Shown: positions 55,302 to 64,000, counted from the first letter of the stretch. The stretch is 64,000 nucleotides of DNA from Acidaminococcus sp. (GCA_022482815.1 JAKVOM010000001.1:2066946-2130945), one strand, 5' to 3'. Translations and numbers: made by a program. Notes: a model not told the origin generated them from the sequence alone.

Positions 55302-56544
55302 GGATGTAGAAATCATTAATACGGGTACAGAGCTGCTTTTGGGAGACATTGTCAACACAAGTTTCCAGATTCTTGCCCGTACGCTCAATGATGCCGGTTA
55401 TAACGTACTGTATCAGACGACAATCGGGGATAACCCTGACCGTCTGCTGGAGTCCCTCAAAATAGCCCTTTCCCGTGCGGATATTGTTATTACAACAGGA
55501 GGTCTTGGGCCTACCCGCGGCGATATTACGACAGAAATTGTGGCTAAATTAGTGGGCAAACAGCTGGTGCTCGACACCTGGTGGTACGAAAAGTTAAAGA
55601 AAGACTTTGCACTGCGCGGCCGCGAGCTCACAGAGAACCACCGCAAGATGTGTCTCATCCCTGAAGGCGGGAAAGCACTCTATAATTCCGTGGGGACAGC
55701 CCCCGGTATTGCCGTAGAGACTCCGGAACATAAGCTCATTATCATGCTGCCCGGTCCTCCTGCTGAAACGAAAGCTGTCTTCATGGAACAGGTGATGCCC
55801 CTTCTGAGAAAAGCATATGCTTCTCAGGGCGTAATCCATTCCCGTGTGCTGCACCTCATTGGTGTAACCGAATCGTATGTGGCAGAACAGCTTGACGACG
55901 TGGTACAGGCACAGACTAACCCGACGGTCGCTATTTATGCCCGCAATGGGGAAATCATCGTCCGGCTTACGGCAAAGAGTGATACGCTGGAACATGCGGA
56001 AGCGATGCTTGCTGAAGAGGAAGCACTCATTCGCAGCCATGTCGGCGATTTTATTTACGGCGTTGACTATGAAAGCCTGGCTGAGACTCTGGGAAAAGCA
56101 CTGAAGGCCAGGAACCTTACCATTGCTTTTGCCGAATCTTGCACAGGTGGACTTGCTTCGAGCCTTATGACCGATATTCCGGGCAGTTCCGAGTATTTAC
56201 CCGGTTCCATTGTCTCTTACTGCGATCGTGTCAAGCATGAACAGCTTGGCGTCCCGTCAGATATTCTGGAAAAATATACGGCTGTCAGCAAAGAGACGTG
56301 TAAAGCCATGGCAGAAGGTGTACGTGCGCGCATTAAGGCGGATGTTGGCGTCAGCGTAACCGGTATTGCCGGTCCTGGCGGCGGCACACCGGAAAAACCG
56401 GTAGGCCTTGTCTATATTGGCTGCGCTACCAAACTTGGAACAGTAGTGCGGGAACTTCGTTTCAGGGCTTCCCGGACGACCATTAAAAAGAGAAGTGCCA
56501 TGCGTGCCATGGGCCTCGCACTGGAACAAGTTAAAAAATTATAA
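55300..56544 (+). CDS. cinA: CinA family nicotinamide-nucleotide amidohydrolase
   Basis: Two-domain enzyme of the NAD salvage pathway (NMN deamidase) linked to competence in some Firmicutes. It has 414 residues: N-terminal MoCF-like domain (GTELLLGDIVNTS, ITTGGLGPTRGDITTE, LPGPPAE) and C-terminal CinA domain with the catalytic FAESCTGGL and VTGIAGPGGGTPEKPVG. The ATG at 55300 has a perfect RBS donated by the rimO-tail repeat; longer starts are unlikely. Confidence 0.94.
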   Translation: MDVEIINTGTELLLGDIVNTSFQILARTLNDAGYNVLYQTTIGDNPDRLLESLKIALSRADIVITTGGLGPTRGDITTEIVAKLVGKQLVLDTWWYEKLKKDFALRGRELTENHRKMCLIPEGGKALYNSVGTAPGIAVETPEHKLIIMLPGPPAETKAVFMEQVMPLLRKAYASQGVIHSRVLHLIGVTESYVAEQLDDVVQAQTNPTVAIYARNGEIIVRLTAKSDTLEHAEAMLAEEEALIRSHVGDFIYGVDYESLAETLGKALKARNLTIAFAESCTGGLASSLMTDIPGSSEYLPGSIVSYCDRVKHEQLGVPSDILEKYTAVSKETCKAMAEGVRARIKADVGVSVTGIAGPGGGTPEKPVGLVYIGCATKLGTVVRELRFRASRTTIKKRSAMRAMGLALEQVKKL

Positions 56545-56567
56545 ATCATAATTTAGAGGGGAGTATA

Positions 56568-56604
56568 AGGGAGCACCATCCCGATGGAGGCTCCCTTTGC
56601 TTTT
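56568..56604 (+). terminator. Terminator between cinA and the helicase gene
   Basis: AAGGGAGC (56568-56575) pairs with GCTCCCTT (56590-56597), followed by T-rich bases that merge into the helicase RBS (taaggag). Confidence 0.65.
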
Positions 56605-56615
56605 AAGGAGATTCT

Positions 56616-58238
56616 ATGACCGAAACTATAGAAGAAAATGTAAATGAAAATGAAGTAACCTCATTTGAGGACTTGCATATTGAACCGAAAATTTTAAAAG
56701 CGCTGCAGGATATGGGATTCGAAGAGCCTTCTCCTATTCAGAAAGGCGCGATTCCTCTTGCCCTGAAGGGCGAGGATATTATCGGACAGGCCCAGACCGG
56801 TACAGGTAAAACGGCCGCTTTCGGTATTCCTATCATCCAGTCTTTGAATGAAAAGGACCGTCATGTGCAGGCGCTTGTCATGTCACCGACCCGTGAACTT
56901 TGCATCCAGGTCGCTGAAGAAATCGGTAAGATTGGACGTACGAAGAGAGTACGCGTCCTGCCTGTTTACGGCGGACAGCCCATTGAACGGCAGATTCGTT
57001 CCCTGCGCAACGGCGTTCAGGTGGTGATCGGCACTCCGGGCCGTCTTCTGGACCATCTGCACCGCGGTACGATTAAACTCGACCATGTCCGTTTCCTCGT
57101 GCTGGATGAAGCCGATGAAATGCTGGATATGGGCTTTATCGAAGACATTGAGAACATTATCAAACAGGTTCCGTCCGAACGTCAGACGATGCTCTTTTCG
57201 GCTACCATGCCGCGCCCGATCCTGAGCATCAGTAAGAAGTATATGCGGGCACCGAAACTTGTGGCCATCCATAAAGAAATTATTACGGCTCCGACCATCG
57301 CCCAGTACTATTATGAGACCCGGGACAAAGTAGATGGCCTCTGCCGGATTCTCGATACGACGGATAATTTCAAGATGATTATCTTCTGCCGTACAAAAAA
57401 AGGCGTGGATGAACTTGTTATTGCCCTTGCAACGCGCGGCTATGAGGCGGAAGGACTGCACGGCGACCTGAGTCAGAGTCAGCGTGACCGTGTTATGAAA
57501 AAGTTCCGCCATAATGAAGTCGATATCCTTGTGGCTACCGATGTGGCTGCTCGTGGCCTCGATATTGACAACATCACCCATGTTGTTAACTTCGATGTGC
57601 CTCAGGATCCGGAAAGTTATGTGCACCGCATTGGCAGAACAGGACGTGCCGGCAATACGGGCGTTTCTTTGACCTTTATTACGCCGCGTGAATTCCGTCA
57701 GCTGAAGCTCATTGAACGGACAATCAAAACGAAGATTATCCGCGGTACGCTTCCTACGGATGAAAATGTACTGGAACGCCAGCGCGAACAGATTATTTCC
57801 AAGATGCAGAGCGTGCTGGAACAGGATGCATATCATGATTATCTGCCCATTGTAGAAGCATTGGAAAAGGATTATGATATCCACGATATTGCGGCTGCAG
57901 CCCTGAAATTCATGCAGGAAGGCAACAAAGCGCTCGAGGCTCCGGAGGATGCTGACACTCTGCCGGCAGCCCTTGCCAACACGGGTGCCCGTCCCGGCAT
58001 GGTACGGCTCTTCATCAACGTGGGGCGCAGTGCCAAAGTGACCATTCGGGATATTGTGCAGACCATTTCCATCGAAGCGGAAATTCCGCCCCGCAGCATC
58101 GGAAAAATCAGCATGTACGACAAATTCAGTTTCGTAGAAGTGCCGGCAGAATCGGCTGAAAAAGTTATCGGCGTTATGCACAGAAATACAATCCGCGGTT
58201 ATCGCGTCAATATGGAGCCTGCCAGAGCTAGAGGATAA
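56616..58238 (+). CDS. DEAD-box RNA helicase with DbpA-type RNA-binding domain
   Basis: ATP-dependent RNA unwinding, ribosome assembly or cold adaptation. It has 540 residues: Q motif and motif I AQTGTGKT at 59-66, PTRELCIQ, DEAD box at 164-167, SAT, helicase C domain with ATDVAARGLDI and HRIGRTGRAG. The C-terminal ~80 residues (VRLFINVGRSAKV to YRVNMEPARARG) form a DbpA-like RRM. Resembles DeaD/CshA. The next gene follows seven bases later. Confidence 0.93.
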   Translation: MTETIEENVNENEVTSFEDLHIEPKILKALQDMGFEEPSPIQKGAIPLALKGEDIIGQAQTGTGKTAAFGIPIIQSLNEKDRHVQALVMSPTRELCIQVAEEIGKIGRTKRVRVLPVYGGQPIERQIRSLRNGVQVVIGTPGRLLDHLHRGTIKLDHVRFLVLDEADEMLDMGFIEDIENIIKQVPSERQTMLFSATMPRPILSISKKYMRAPKLVAIHKEIITAPTIAQYYYETRDKVDGLCRILDTTDNFKMIIFCRTKKGVDELVIALATRGYEAEGLHGDLSQSQRDRVMKKFRHNEVDILVATDVAARGLDIDNITHVVNFDVPQDPESYVHRIGRTGRAGNTGVSLTFITPREFRQLKLIERTIKTKIIRGTLPTDENVLERQREQIISKMQSVLEQDAYHDYLPIVEALEKDYDIHDIAAAALKFMQEGNKALEAPEDADTLPAALANTGARPGMVRLFINVGRSAKVTIRDIVQTISIEAEIPPRSIGKISMYDKFSFVEVPAESAEKVIGVMHRNTIRGYRVNMEPARARG

Positions 58239-58245
58239 ATTCCCC

Positions 58246-60060
58246 ATGGAAAAGACCATTTTTGGAAATACAGAAGGCATCAAAAAGAACATTCTTGACC
58301 GTCTGGAAGGAATGTATGATATGACGGCAGACCAGGGTCAGCTGATTTCTCATGAGCTGGCTCTGGTACTGCGTGACCTTTCGGCTGCCATCGGCCGTGA
58401 GGTCTCTATTTATGTCGACCGCAAAGGCCGCGTCATCAGCGTAGCGGTTGGATCTGACCGCAACGTAACGTTACCCGACACGGGGTCTCGAAAGAGCCGC
58501 TGGAGGCTTTCCGGCGTGAGCTGTGTCCATACGCATCCTTCCGGTGCCGCTCGTCTCAGCAGCGTGGATATTTCGGCCCTGAAATCACTGCGGCTCGATG
58601 CCATGGCTGCACTTGCCTGGGCGTCTCCCGAAGCGGAACCGCTCCTTTCCTTCGGTATGATTACCGAGTTTTCCGAGACGCTGGAACCGCGTGTTCAGGA
58701 GTTTGGTCCCTATACGGCAAAGGAAGCCGCCCATCTGCCTTTTGGCCGGATTGTGGCGGCTGTAGAAAAAATCCTGGGTAAAACCGCACATAGTCATGAA
58801 ACCCGTGAGGGTAAGGAACGGGCTATGCTCATTTCCATGAGCTGGGGTGACACGAAGTCCCGCTGGTCCGCGGAGGATTCCGTAGAGGAACTGGCGGAAC
58901 TTGCGAAAACAGCCGGGGCTGAAGTCGTCGGCCGTTTTGTCCAGACGCGCCCCAAGCCGGATCCGGTATATTTCATCGGGCGCGGGAAAGTACATGAAAT
59001 GTCTCTTTTTGCTCAGCAGGAAGAAGTTGATCTTTGTATTTTTGATGACGAGCTTTCACCGGCTCAGCAGAGAAACCTGGAACAGGCGCTGGGCGTCCGC
59101 ATCGTTGACCGTACCGGCCTGATTCTTGATATATTCGCCCAGCGGGCCCGCACGAGTGAAGGAAAACTTCAGGTCGAACTGGCCCAGCTGCAGTATGAAC
59201 TGCCCCGCATTATGGGGCAGGGCATGGTGCTTTCCCGTCTGGGCGGCGGTATCGGAACGAGAGGCCCCGGTGAAACAAAGCTGGAAGTAGACCGGCGCCG
59301 CATCAGGGACCGGATTGCTTTTCTGGAAGACCAGATCCAGAAAATGAAACTTTCCCGTAAGACGCAGCAGCGTTCCCGGATAAAGCACGAAATTCCTCAG
59401 ATCTGTCTTGTTGGATATACGAATGCCGGTAAATCGTCACTTCTTAATACGCTGACAAATTCCGATATTTACACGCAGGATCAGCTTTTTGCCACGCTGG
59501 ATCCGACGACTCGTCAGCTTACCCTTCCTGATAAGGAAAATTGTACCCTGACCGATACCGTAGGCTTCATCCAGCGCCTGCCGCATCAGCTCGTAGCAGC
59601 CTTTAAATCAACGCTCGAAGTCGTGAAAGACGCGGATCTTCTGCTTCACGTCGTTGACTGCAGCAATGAAATGTATCATGAACAGGAACTGGCCGTTTAT
59701 GATGTCCTGCATGAGCTTGGCGTCGAGAACAAGCGGATTCTGACGGTTTACAATAAGATCGATAAACTGCCGGAACATGCGGCGCTGCCGTCTCACCTGG
59801 AACGGGAAAATACGGTGGCTGTTTCGGCTAAAACAGGAGAGGGGATACCACAGCTCCTGAAAGCAATTGAAACGATTCTTAATGAAGACAAAAAAGAAGT
59901 CACTCTGCTGATTCCTTATAGTGATACCAAAACTGCTGCGACCCTTCACACGGATGCTACAGTGCTTGAAGAAACGTATGAAGCAAATGGCGTTCGAATG
60001 AGAGTTCGTATGGAAAAAGCCCGCATTGACAAAGTACGTCCGTATCTTGTCAACGGGTAA
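58246..60060 (+). CDS. hflX: GTPase HflX with N-terminal extension bearing a JAMM-like motif
   Basis: Ribosome-splitting GTPase. It has 604 residues, longer than the ~420 of classic HflX. The first ~190 residues contain CVHTHPSGAARLSSVD: His95-x-His97, seven residues, Ser105-x2-Asp108, the exact spacing of JAMM metalloprotease motifs. Residues ~195-385 are the HflX N-terminal domain with a GGGIGTRGPGETKLE loop. The GTPase has GYTNAGKSS from 390, DPTTRQ, DTVGFIQ and NKID. Starts seven bases after the helicase gene. Confidence 0.93.
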   Translation: MEKTIFGNTEGIKKNILDRLEGMYDMTADQGQLISHELALVLRDLSAAIGREVSIYVDRKGRVISVAVGSDRNVTLPDTGSRKSRWRLSGVSCVHTHPSGAARLSSVDISALKSLRLDAMAALAWASPEAEPLLSFGMITEFSETLEPRVQEFGPYTAKEAAHLPFGRIVAAVEKILGKTAHSHETREGKERAMLISMSWGDTKSRWSAEDSVEELAELAKTAGAEVVGRFVQTRPKPDPVYFIGRGKVHEMSLFAQQEEVDLCIFDDELSPAQQRNLEQALGVRIVDRTGLILDIFAQRARTSEGKLQVELAQLQYELPRIMGQGMVLSRLGGGIGTRGPGETKLEVDRRRIRDRIAFLEDQIQKMKLSRKTQQRSRIKHEIPQICLVGYTNAGKSSLLNTLTNSDIYTQDQLFATLDPTTRQLTLPDKENCTLTDTVGFIQRLPHQLVAAFKSTLEVVKDADLLLHVVDCSNEMYHEQELAVYDVLHELGVENKRILTVYNKIDKLPEHAALPSHLERENTVAVSAKTGEGIPQLLKAIETILNEDKKEVTLLIPYSDTKTAATLHTDATVLEETYEANGVRMRVRMEKARIDKVRPYLVNG

Positions 60061-60144
60061 GCGTTTATTAAATTCGATATACAATTTTACATAACATGTT
60101 TGCCGCTTATAAAGTGACATACCTTAGGAGGTTCAGATTTTAGC

Positions 60145-61392
60145 ATGATTGATTGGGACAAAATTGAAAATGACGCACTTGCCTGTGTAGCTAAAGCATC
60201 TGCAAGCCATGAGAAAGCAGCTCTTATTAACACTAAAAAGGTTCTCGATGCCTTTGCCAAACACCAGGTTTCCGACTACTATCTGAAACCCAGTACCGGT
60301 TATGCTTATTCTGATACCGGCCGTGATGAACTTGACGGCGTCTTTGCCGATATTTTCCATACCGAATCCGCCCTTGTTCGTTCCCAGTTTGTTTCCGGTA
60401 CTCACACGCTGGCCGTGGCACTCCTGGGCACTTTAAAGCCCGGCGATGAACTCATTGCCGCGACCGGTGAGCCTTATGATACGATGCAGACCATCATCGG
60501 TTACCCTGTCAAGACACCGGGCTCACTTGTGGATCTTGGCGTTTCTTATAAACAGATTCCCATGAAGGGAAATCATCCTGATATCAAAGCGATTGTGGAT
60601 GCCATTACGCCCAAGACGCGCATGGTCCATGTACAGCGTTCCTGCGGCTACAGCAGCATCCGGAAAACTCTGACAGTCGACGAAATCGGCGAGATTTTTA
60701 AGGCTGTCAAAGCGGCTAAACCCGATGTAATCTGCTTTGTCGATAACTGCTACGGTGAATTTATCGAAGATAAGGAACCGACCGATGTCGGAGCCGACTT
60801 GATGGCAGGTTCCCTGATTAAGAATCCGGGCGGCGGTATTGCACCGACAGGCGGTTATATCGTCGGACGCGCCGACCTTGTGGAGCAGGCTTCCTATCGC
60901 CTCACGGCCCCTGGCCTCGGCGGCGAAATGGGAGCTACCCTGGGGGACACGGCCCGCGAATTTTACCAGGGCCTTTTCCTGGCACCTCATGTGGCGCTCC
61001 AGGCAGTAAAAACCTCCATTTTTGCGGCTTCTGTATTCCAAAGTCTCGGTTTTGAAGTGTCTCCGCTGCCGGAAGATAAGCGCAGCGACATCATTCAGAC
61101 GATTACACTCAATACGAAAGAAAATCTTTGTCGCTTCTGCGAAGCTATCCAGGCGCATTCCCCGATTGATTCTCATGTCCGCCCCATTCCCTCTCACCTG
61201 CCTGGTTACCAGGATGAAATCATCATGGCAGCCGGGACCTTTGTACAAGGCGCTTCCATCGAGTTAAGCTGTGATGGTCCCTGCCGTGAACCTTATAAAG
61301 TCTACCTGCAGGGCGGCCTGACGTTTGAACACGGTCATATTGCCATCATGGCGGCTGCTAAACAGATTATGAAATCCATGAAGAAAGATTAA
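60145..61392 (+). CDS. PLP-dependent methionine gamma-lyase/aluminium-resistance family protein
   Basis: Fold-type I PLP enzyme annotated as aluminium resistance protein or methionine gamma-lyase family. It has 415 residues: substrate/cofactor blocks SGTHTLAVALLGTLKPGDE, VQRSCGYSSIRKTLT, FVDNCYGEF, and PLP-binding Lys226 in GSLIKNPGGGIAPTGGYI. Probably a C-S lyase acting on sulfur amino acids, which is an inference from the family. RBS taggagg. Confidence 0.9.
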   Translation: MIDWDKIENDALACVAKASASHEKAALINTKKVLDAFAKHQVSDYYLKPSTGYAYSDTGRDELDGVFADIFHTESALVRSQFVSGTHTLAVALLGTLKPGDELIAATGEPYDTMQTIIGYPVKTPGSLVDLGVSYKQIPMKGNHPDIKAIVDAITPKTRMVHVQRSCGYSSIRKTLTVDEIGEIFKAVKAAKPDVICFVDNCYGEFIEDKEPTDVGADLMAGSLIKNPGGGIAPTGGYIVGRADLVEQASYRLTAPGLGGEMGATLGDTAREFYQGLFLAPHVALQAVKTSIFAASVFQSLGFEVSPLPEDKRSDIIQTITLNTKENLCRFCEAIQAHSPIDSHVRPIPSHLPGYQDEIIMAAGTFVQGASIELSCDGPCREPYKVYLQGGLTFEHGHIAIMAAAKQIMKSMKKD

Positions 61393-61418
61393 CTCTTTCT
61401 TAAATTTAAATATCTTAC

Positions 61419-61453
61419 AGGCTCCCGCTATTTTACGGCAGGAGCCTTTTTTA
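61419..61453 (+). terminator. Terminator after the PLP enzyme gene
   Basis: AGGCTCC (61419-61425) pairs with GGAGCCT (61441-61447), followed by six T residues. Confidence 0.9.
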
Positions 61454-61821
61454 TATGAAATATGATTAGTTAATCATGTACGAGATAAAAAAGGCTCAAA
61501 AACGAAATTTGAAGCTCATCTTAATGAAAGGGCGAGTGTAGTCTATTCATGTTTTCTATTGACTTCAAAAATCACTTTCAAGATGAAACCAATTTTCAAA
61601 TTTTGAAATCAGGACAAAAAGTTAAAAATAATTTTTCCGGTTTCGTAATTTGATTCTAATCTGGAAAATAGAGAAGATTTTTCTCAAAAATTTATAAAAC
61701 ACTTAAATTATCGTGAAAAAGAAAAAATTACAAACCATCAGTAAAAAATGGCCTCTAAATTTAGCTTTAGAGGCCATTTTTGATAATTATTTGATTAACT
61801 ACATACAAAAACATTAAAAAC
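61454..61821. repeat. AT-rich noncoding stretch with large palindrome and direct repeat
   Basis: A perfect 16-base inverted repeat AAAAATGGCCTCTAAA (61744-61759) / TTTAGAGGCCATTTTT (61766-61781) with a six-base loop. An 18-base direct repeat, GGCTCAAAAACGAAATTT at 61493-61510 and GCCTCAAAAACGAAATTT at 61822-61839, 17 of 18 identical. No gene seen. Confidence 0.55.
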
Positions 61822-61872
61822 GCCTCAAAAACGAAATTTAGGCCTAATAGAGGCAAAACGTCATTTTGAGGC
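61822..61872 (-). terminator. Terminator of lexA
   Basis: On the minus strand GCCTCAAAA (61872-61864) pairs with TTTTGAGGC (61830-61822), followed by GTTTTTAATG. Its plus-strand 5' arm is part of the 18-base direct repeat. Confidence 0.7.
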
Positions 61873-61923
61873 TATTTTTAAATTTAATATTGAAGAAAAA
61901 TTGGCTTTTCAGTACATTTTTCC

Positions 61924-62568
61924 TTAAAGAACACGGAATACACCGACGACAACACCCATAATTTGAATATTATCCGTTCCGACGATAGGATCATAATCAG
62001 GATTCTCCGGCTGCAGACGAATCTGTTTCAATTCACGGTAAAATCTTTTGATGGTAGTTTCCTCTCCGTTAATGAGGGCAACTACTACATCACCGTTGGA
62101 AGCAAAATTCTGTCTGCGGACGAACACGTAATCGTGATCCAGGATACCGGCGTTTTTCATACTGTCGCCTTCTACCGTCATCATGAAAACGTCATCCTTG
62201 GTGCCGAGCAGATCCACAGGAATAGGGTAGGTGTCTTCAATATTTTCGTCGGCAAGAATAGGATTGCCGGCATGAACAGCACCGACGAGGGGCACAGGAA
62301 CCATAGTTTTCTGGCGCCAGGAGATGTCCTGGGTAATGCCGTAGGTCCGCGGTTTATCGGGGTTCCAGCTTAAAAAGCCCAACTGTGCTAACTTTTTGAG
62401 GTTATTATGAACGCTGGCACTGGAAGCAAGGCCAACAGCTTTGCCGATTTCACGAACAGCAGGAGGAAAGCCATTTTTGAAGGTATATTCCTTAATATAT
62501 TCTAAAATCTGACTCTGGCGGGGAGATAATGCAGTTTTCTTGGATGGATCTGAATTACGAGCTGCCAT
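61924..62568 (-). CDS. lexA: LexA SOS repressor
   Basis: Self-cleaving repressor of DNA-damage genes. It has 214 residues: N-terminal winged helix (LSPRQSQILEYIKEYTFKNG, VREIGKAVGLASSASVH), cleavage site Ala100-Gly101 (GAVHAGNP), and a C-terminal protease with Ser136 (GDSMKNAG) and Lys174. ATG with ggaggct RBS. A perfect palindrome overlapping its own -35 suggests autorepression. Confidence 0.96.
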   Translation of the reverse strand: MAARNSDPSKKTALSPRQSQILEYIKEYTFKNGFPPAVREIGKAVGLASSASVHNNLKKLAQLGFLSWNPDKPRTYGITQDISWRQKTMVPVPLVGAVHAGNPILADENIEDTYPIPVDLLGTKDDVFMMTVEGDSMKNAGILDHDYVFVRRQNFASNGDVVVALINGEETTIKRFYRELKQIRLQPENPDYDPIVGTDNIQIMGVVVGVFRVL

Positions 62569-62604
62569 AGGAGAGCCTCCTTAAATTTATTCTATATACA
62601 GTAA

Positions 62605-62645
62605 AGTATAACAATAGATTTTCAAATAGTCAAACAAATGTTTGA
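62605..62645 (-). promoter_or_regulatory. lexA promoter with candidate LexA operator
   Basis: Minus-strand promoter: TTGACT (62633-62628), 17-base spacer, TATACT (62610-62605). The palindrome TCAAACAAATGTTTGA (62630-62645) overlaps the -35. Its form, CAAAC-N4-GTTTG, is like the Gram-positive SOS box (GAAC-N4-GTTC) with changed outer bases. Confidence 0.7.
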
Positions 62646-62944
62646 AAGATAGAACAAGAATCAAACATAAACGAAAAAAGCTGCAGCAGAAAAAATATAA
62701 TCATAAAAGCAGAATCGAATAACATAAATACAAAAATAAAAAATAAAGATCCATATAAAAAGGAACCAATAAAATGATGCTGGAGAAATTCGTACGAGAA
62801 ATAAAATTATAAAGTGAAGCAGAAATAATAAATTAATAAGCAAAGCAGAGTGCAGCCAAAGTGACCTCTCTTTTTGCGTTTTATTTTACGTCCTATAATA
62901 TATATTATGTAAAATTCTATCAAAAAATATGGACACATATAAAA
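62646..62944. other. AT-rich intergenic stretch
   Basis: About 300 bases, very AT-rich, between the lexA promoter and the terminator of the next minus-strand gene. Only short hydrophobic frames without RBS; nothing supported. Confidence 0.5.
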
Positions 62945-62981
62945 TAACCCCGAGGCGCATGGAATCTTGTGCTCGGGGTTA
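62945..62981 (-). terminator. Terminator of the minus-strand hypothetical gene
   Basis: AACCCCGAG and its complement CTCGGGGTT (62946-62954 and 62972-62980) pair around a 17-base loop; on the minus strand it is followed by TTATTTTA. Confidence 0.8.
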
Positions 62982-63005
62982 ATCTGAGTCAAATTTGTAA
63001 TTTAA

Positions 63006-64000
63006 TTAGTCAGCAGCCGTTGTATTTTCTTCATCCTTCAGTAACGTAAAAGATTCTACGGCCTGGCGGAAGGCTCTGAGCTTCAAATCATAGTTGATGG
63101 TATCATCCGTCTGGAAATGAAGCATATAACCTTTGCCTTGCGGGTTCAGGAGATATGCGTTGAGGATAAAGGCCTTTTTCAAATCTTCGTTATCAGTAGA
63201 TTCGAAGAGGCTCCCGCGCAGGTCTCCGACCGTAATCGGTTCGTGCTTCAGGATTGTAATATTTGGTGTATACTGGGTGATTTTATTAATAAAGTTGGTT
63301 TCTGCCTGTGCGATGGTATCTTTGCTGGCATTTCCCAGTTCTCTGAAGCTGTCATCACTGAATTCCCGGATCATGAGGTTATCTGTATGGACACTGCTCA
63401 GGGATCTTGCAAAGATGACATTGTCAGCTCTTACCGTGAAGACGCGCCATCCGCTGGGAATCTCAATGCTGTAATGCTCTTTCGGCACTGTCAGAAGGTT
63501 GATATCCGGGTATCTCACGCGGCTTAATTTCATTTTTTGCGTCATGGCCTTCAGGGCTTGTCCTGCAGCATCCGCATTTTCATCAGTCGTTCTAACTGTC
63601 ACAACCAGCAGTGAGTTTTTCTGCGGCTGGTAAGCTTTACCAATGATATACGGCCGGTTTGTCTTTGCCGGATCATTCGGTTTTGCACGGAACTCGTAAC
63701 TTTTATCGTTGATGACGCGTTTTGGTTTTCTGGACGTTTCCTTATCAGCCGGTACCGTTTGTGTGGATTTCCCTTCCGCACGCTGACGCAGCCGGTCTAA
63801 CGCACTTCCGCCTGCCGCTTCGCCGGCACCAATCTGTTCTATGGTACCGTCCTGGTCATCCTGGATTTTGGCAAGGAATTTATCGAGTTCCTTTTTCTGT
63901 TCACTGGAATATTGTTTCATTGGAACAGAAATGAAACTCGGCAGCGCGTATAAATCGGCGCTTACCATGAAATCCTGTCCGACTTTAAAACGAATTCCGG
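63006..64000 (-). CDS. Hypothetical protein, 5' end beyond window
   Basis: The frame is open from 63006 to the window end (331 codons). An internal ATG at 63968 is possible but the preceding in-frame residues (GIRFKVGQDF) look coding, so the true start is probably upstream. Visible: a Gln/Glu/Lys-rich helix near the start, a basic linker (about 75-105), a strand-rich middle (SLLVVTVRTTDENADAAG), and a C-terminal domain with IEIPSGWRVFTVRADNVIFA and MLHFQTDDTINYDLKLRAF, reminiscent of small exported proteins. No family recognised. Confidence 0.7.
   Translation of the reverse strand, partial: GIRFKVGQDFMVSADLYALPSFISVPMKQYSSEQKKELDKFLAKIQDDQDGTIEQIGAGEAAGGSALDRLRQRAEGKSTQTVPADKETSRKPKRVINDKSYEFRAKPNDPAKTNRPYIIGKAYQPQKNSLLVVTVRTTDENADAAGQALKAMTQKMKLSRVRYPDINLLTVPKEHYSIEIPSGWRVFTVRADNVIFARSLSSVHTDNLMIREFSDDSFRELGNASKDTIAQAETNFINKITQYTPNITILKHEPITVGDLRGSLFESTDNEDLKKAFILNAYLLNPQGKGYMLHFQTDDTINYDLKLRAFRQAVESFTLLKDEENTTAAD

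Noticed and set aside
56883-58292. A 469-codon minus-strand open frame
   Set aside because: Antisense shadow of the DEAD-box helicase.

Overview
This window looks like the chromosome of a low-to-mid GC Firmicute, most probably one of the Negativicutes close to Acidaminococcus. That assignment is an inference from gene content: SpoVS without other sporulation genes, an Asp23/AmaP/DUF2273 cluster, a biotin pyruvate carboxylase, a TAXI binding protein, LexA, RNase J and RNase HIII. No rRNA gene is present to confirm it. No tRNA, rRNA, CRISPR array, integrase or intact insertion sequence was recognised. Most of the window is ordinary housekeeping DNA.

Layout. 1-9.0 kb: an alkaline phosphatase cut by the window edge (minus strand, with phased GTAAA repeats upstream), then plus-strand nudC, an MFS transporter, a QueG-like iron-sulfur protein, a MutT hydrolase, a metallo-beta-lactamase-fold protein, a peroxiredoxin, an SDR-type reductase and panE. 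9.0-15.0 kb: pyruvate carboxylase, an MscL carrying a zinc ribbon, and tyrS. 15.0-26.5 kb: a tightly packed, probably operonic run of 14 genes: asp23, amaP, DUF2273, nusB, a TsaD-like gene, xseA, xseB, ispA, dxs, tlyA, nadK, argR, recN and an ADP-ribose pyrophosphatase. spoVS follows on its own. 27.4-30.3 kb: a minus-strand operon of a TM1266-family small protein plus a nitrate/sulfonate/NMT1-type ABC importer, preceded by a leader with a strong terminator hairpin just before the first start codon.

30.5-36 kb: a MATE exporter, class II fructose-bisphosphate aldolase, an RluD-type pseudouridine synthase, a secreted protein of unknown function, dUTPase and a small unknown. 35.6-39.9 kb: a lysine riboswitch with terminator ahead of dapB-asd-lysC-dapA, the aspartate-to-diaminopimelate pathway. 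40-46 kb: a PHP phosphoesterase, a P-loop/Asp23-like fusion, RNase HIII, a YbhN-type membrane protein, a sugar-nucleotide epimerase and a TAXI lipoprotein. 46-60 kb: RNase J, FtsK, RodZ, RimO, an inserted module, CinA, a DEAD-box helicase and HflX. 60-64 kb: a methionine gamma-lyase-like PLP enzyme, a structured noncoding stretch, lexA with a recognisable operator, and a 5'-truncated hypothetical.

The most unusual place is 52.7-55.3 kb. The last ~75 bases of rimO are repeated almost perfectly about 2.5 kb downstream, exactly at the cinA start. The DNA between the copies carries one large gene of unknown function that is broken by an in-frame amber codon. This looks like an accessory module inserted between two genes that used to be adjacent. 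Other points worth following are the attenuator-like leader of the TM1266/ABC operon, the P-loop/Asp23 fusion, a JAMM-like motif in the HflX N-terminus, and several families of small noncoding repeats and palindromes.
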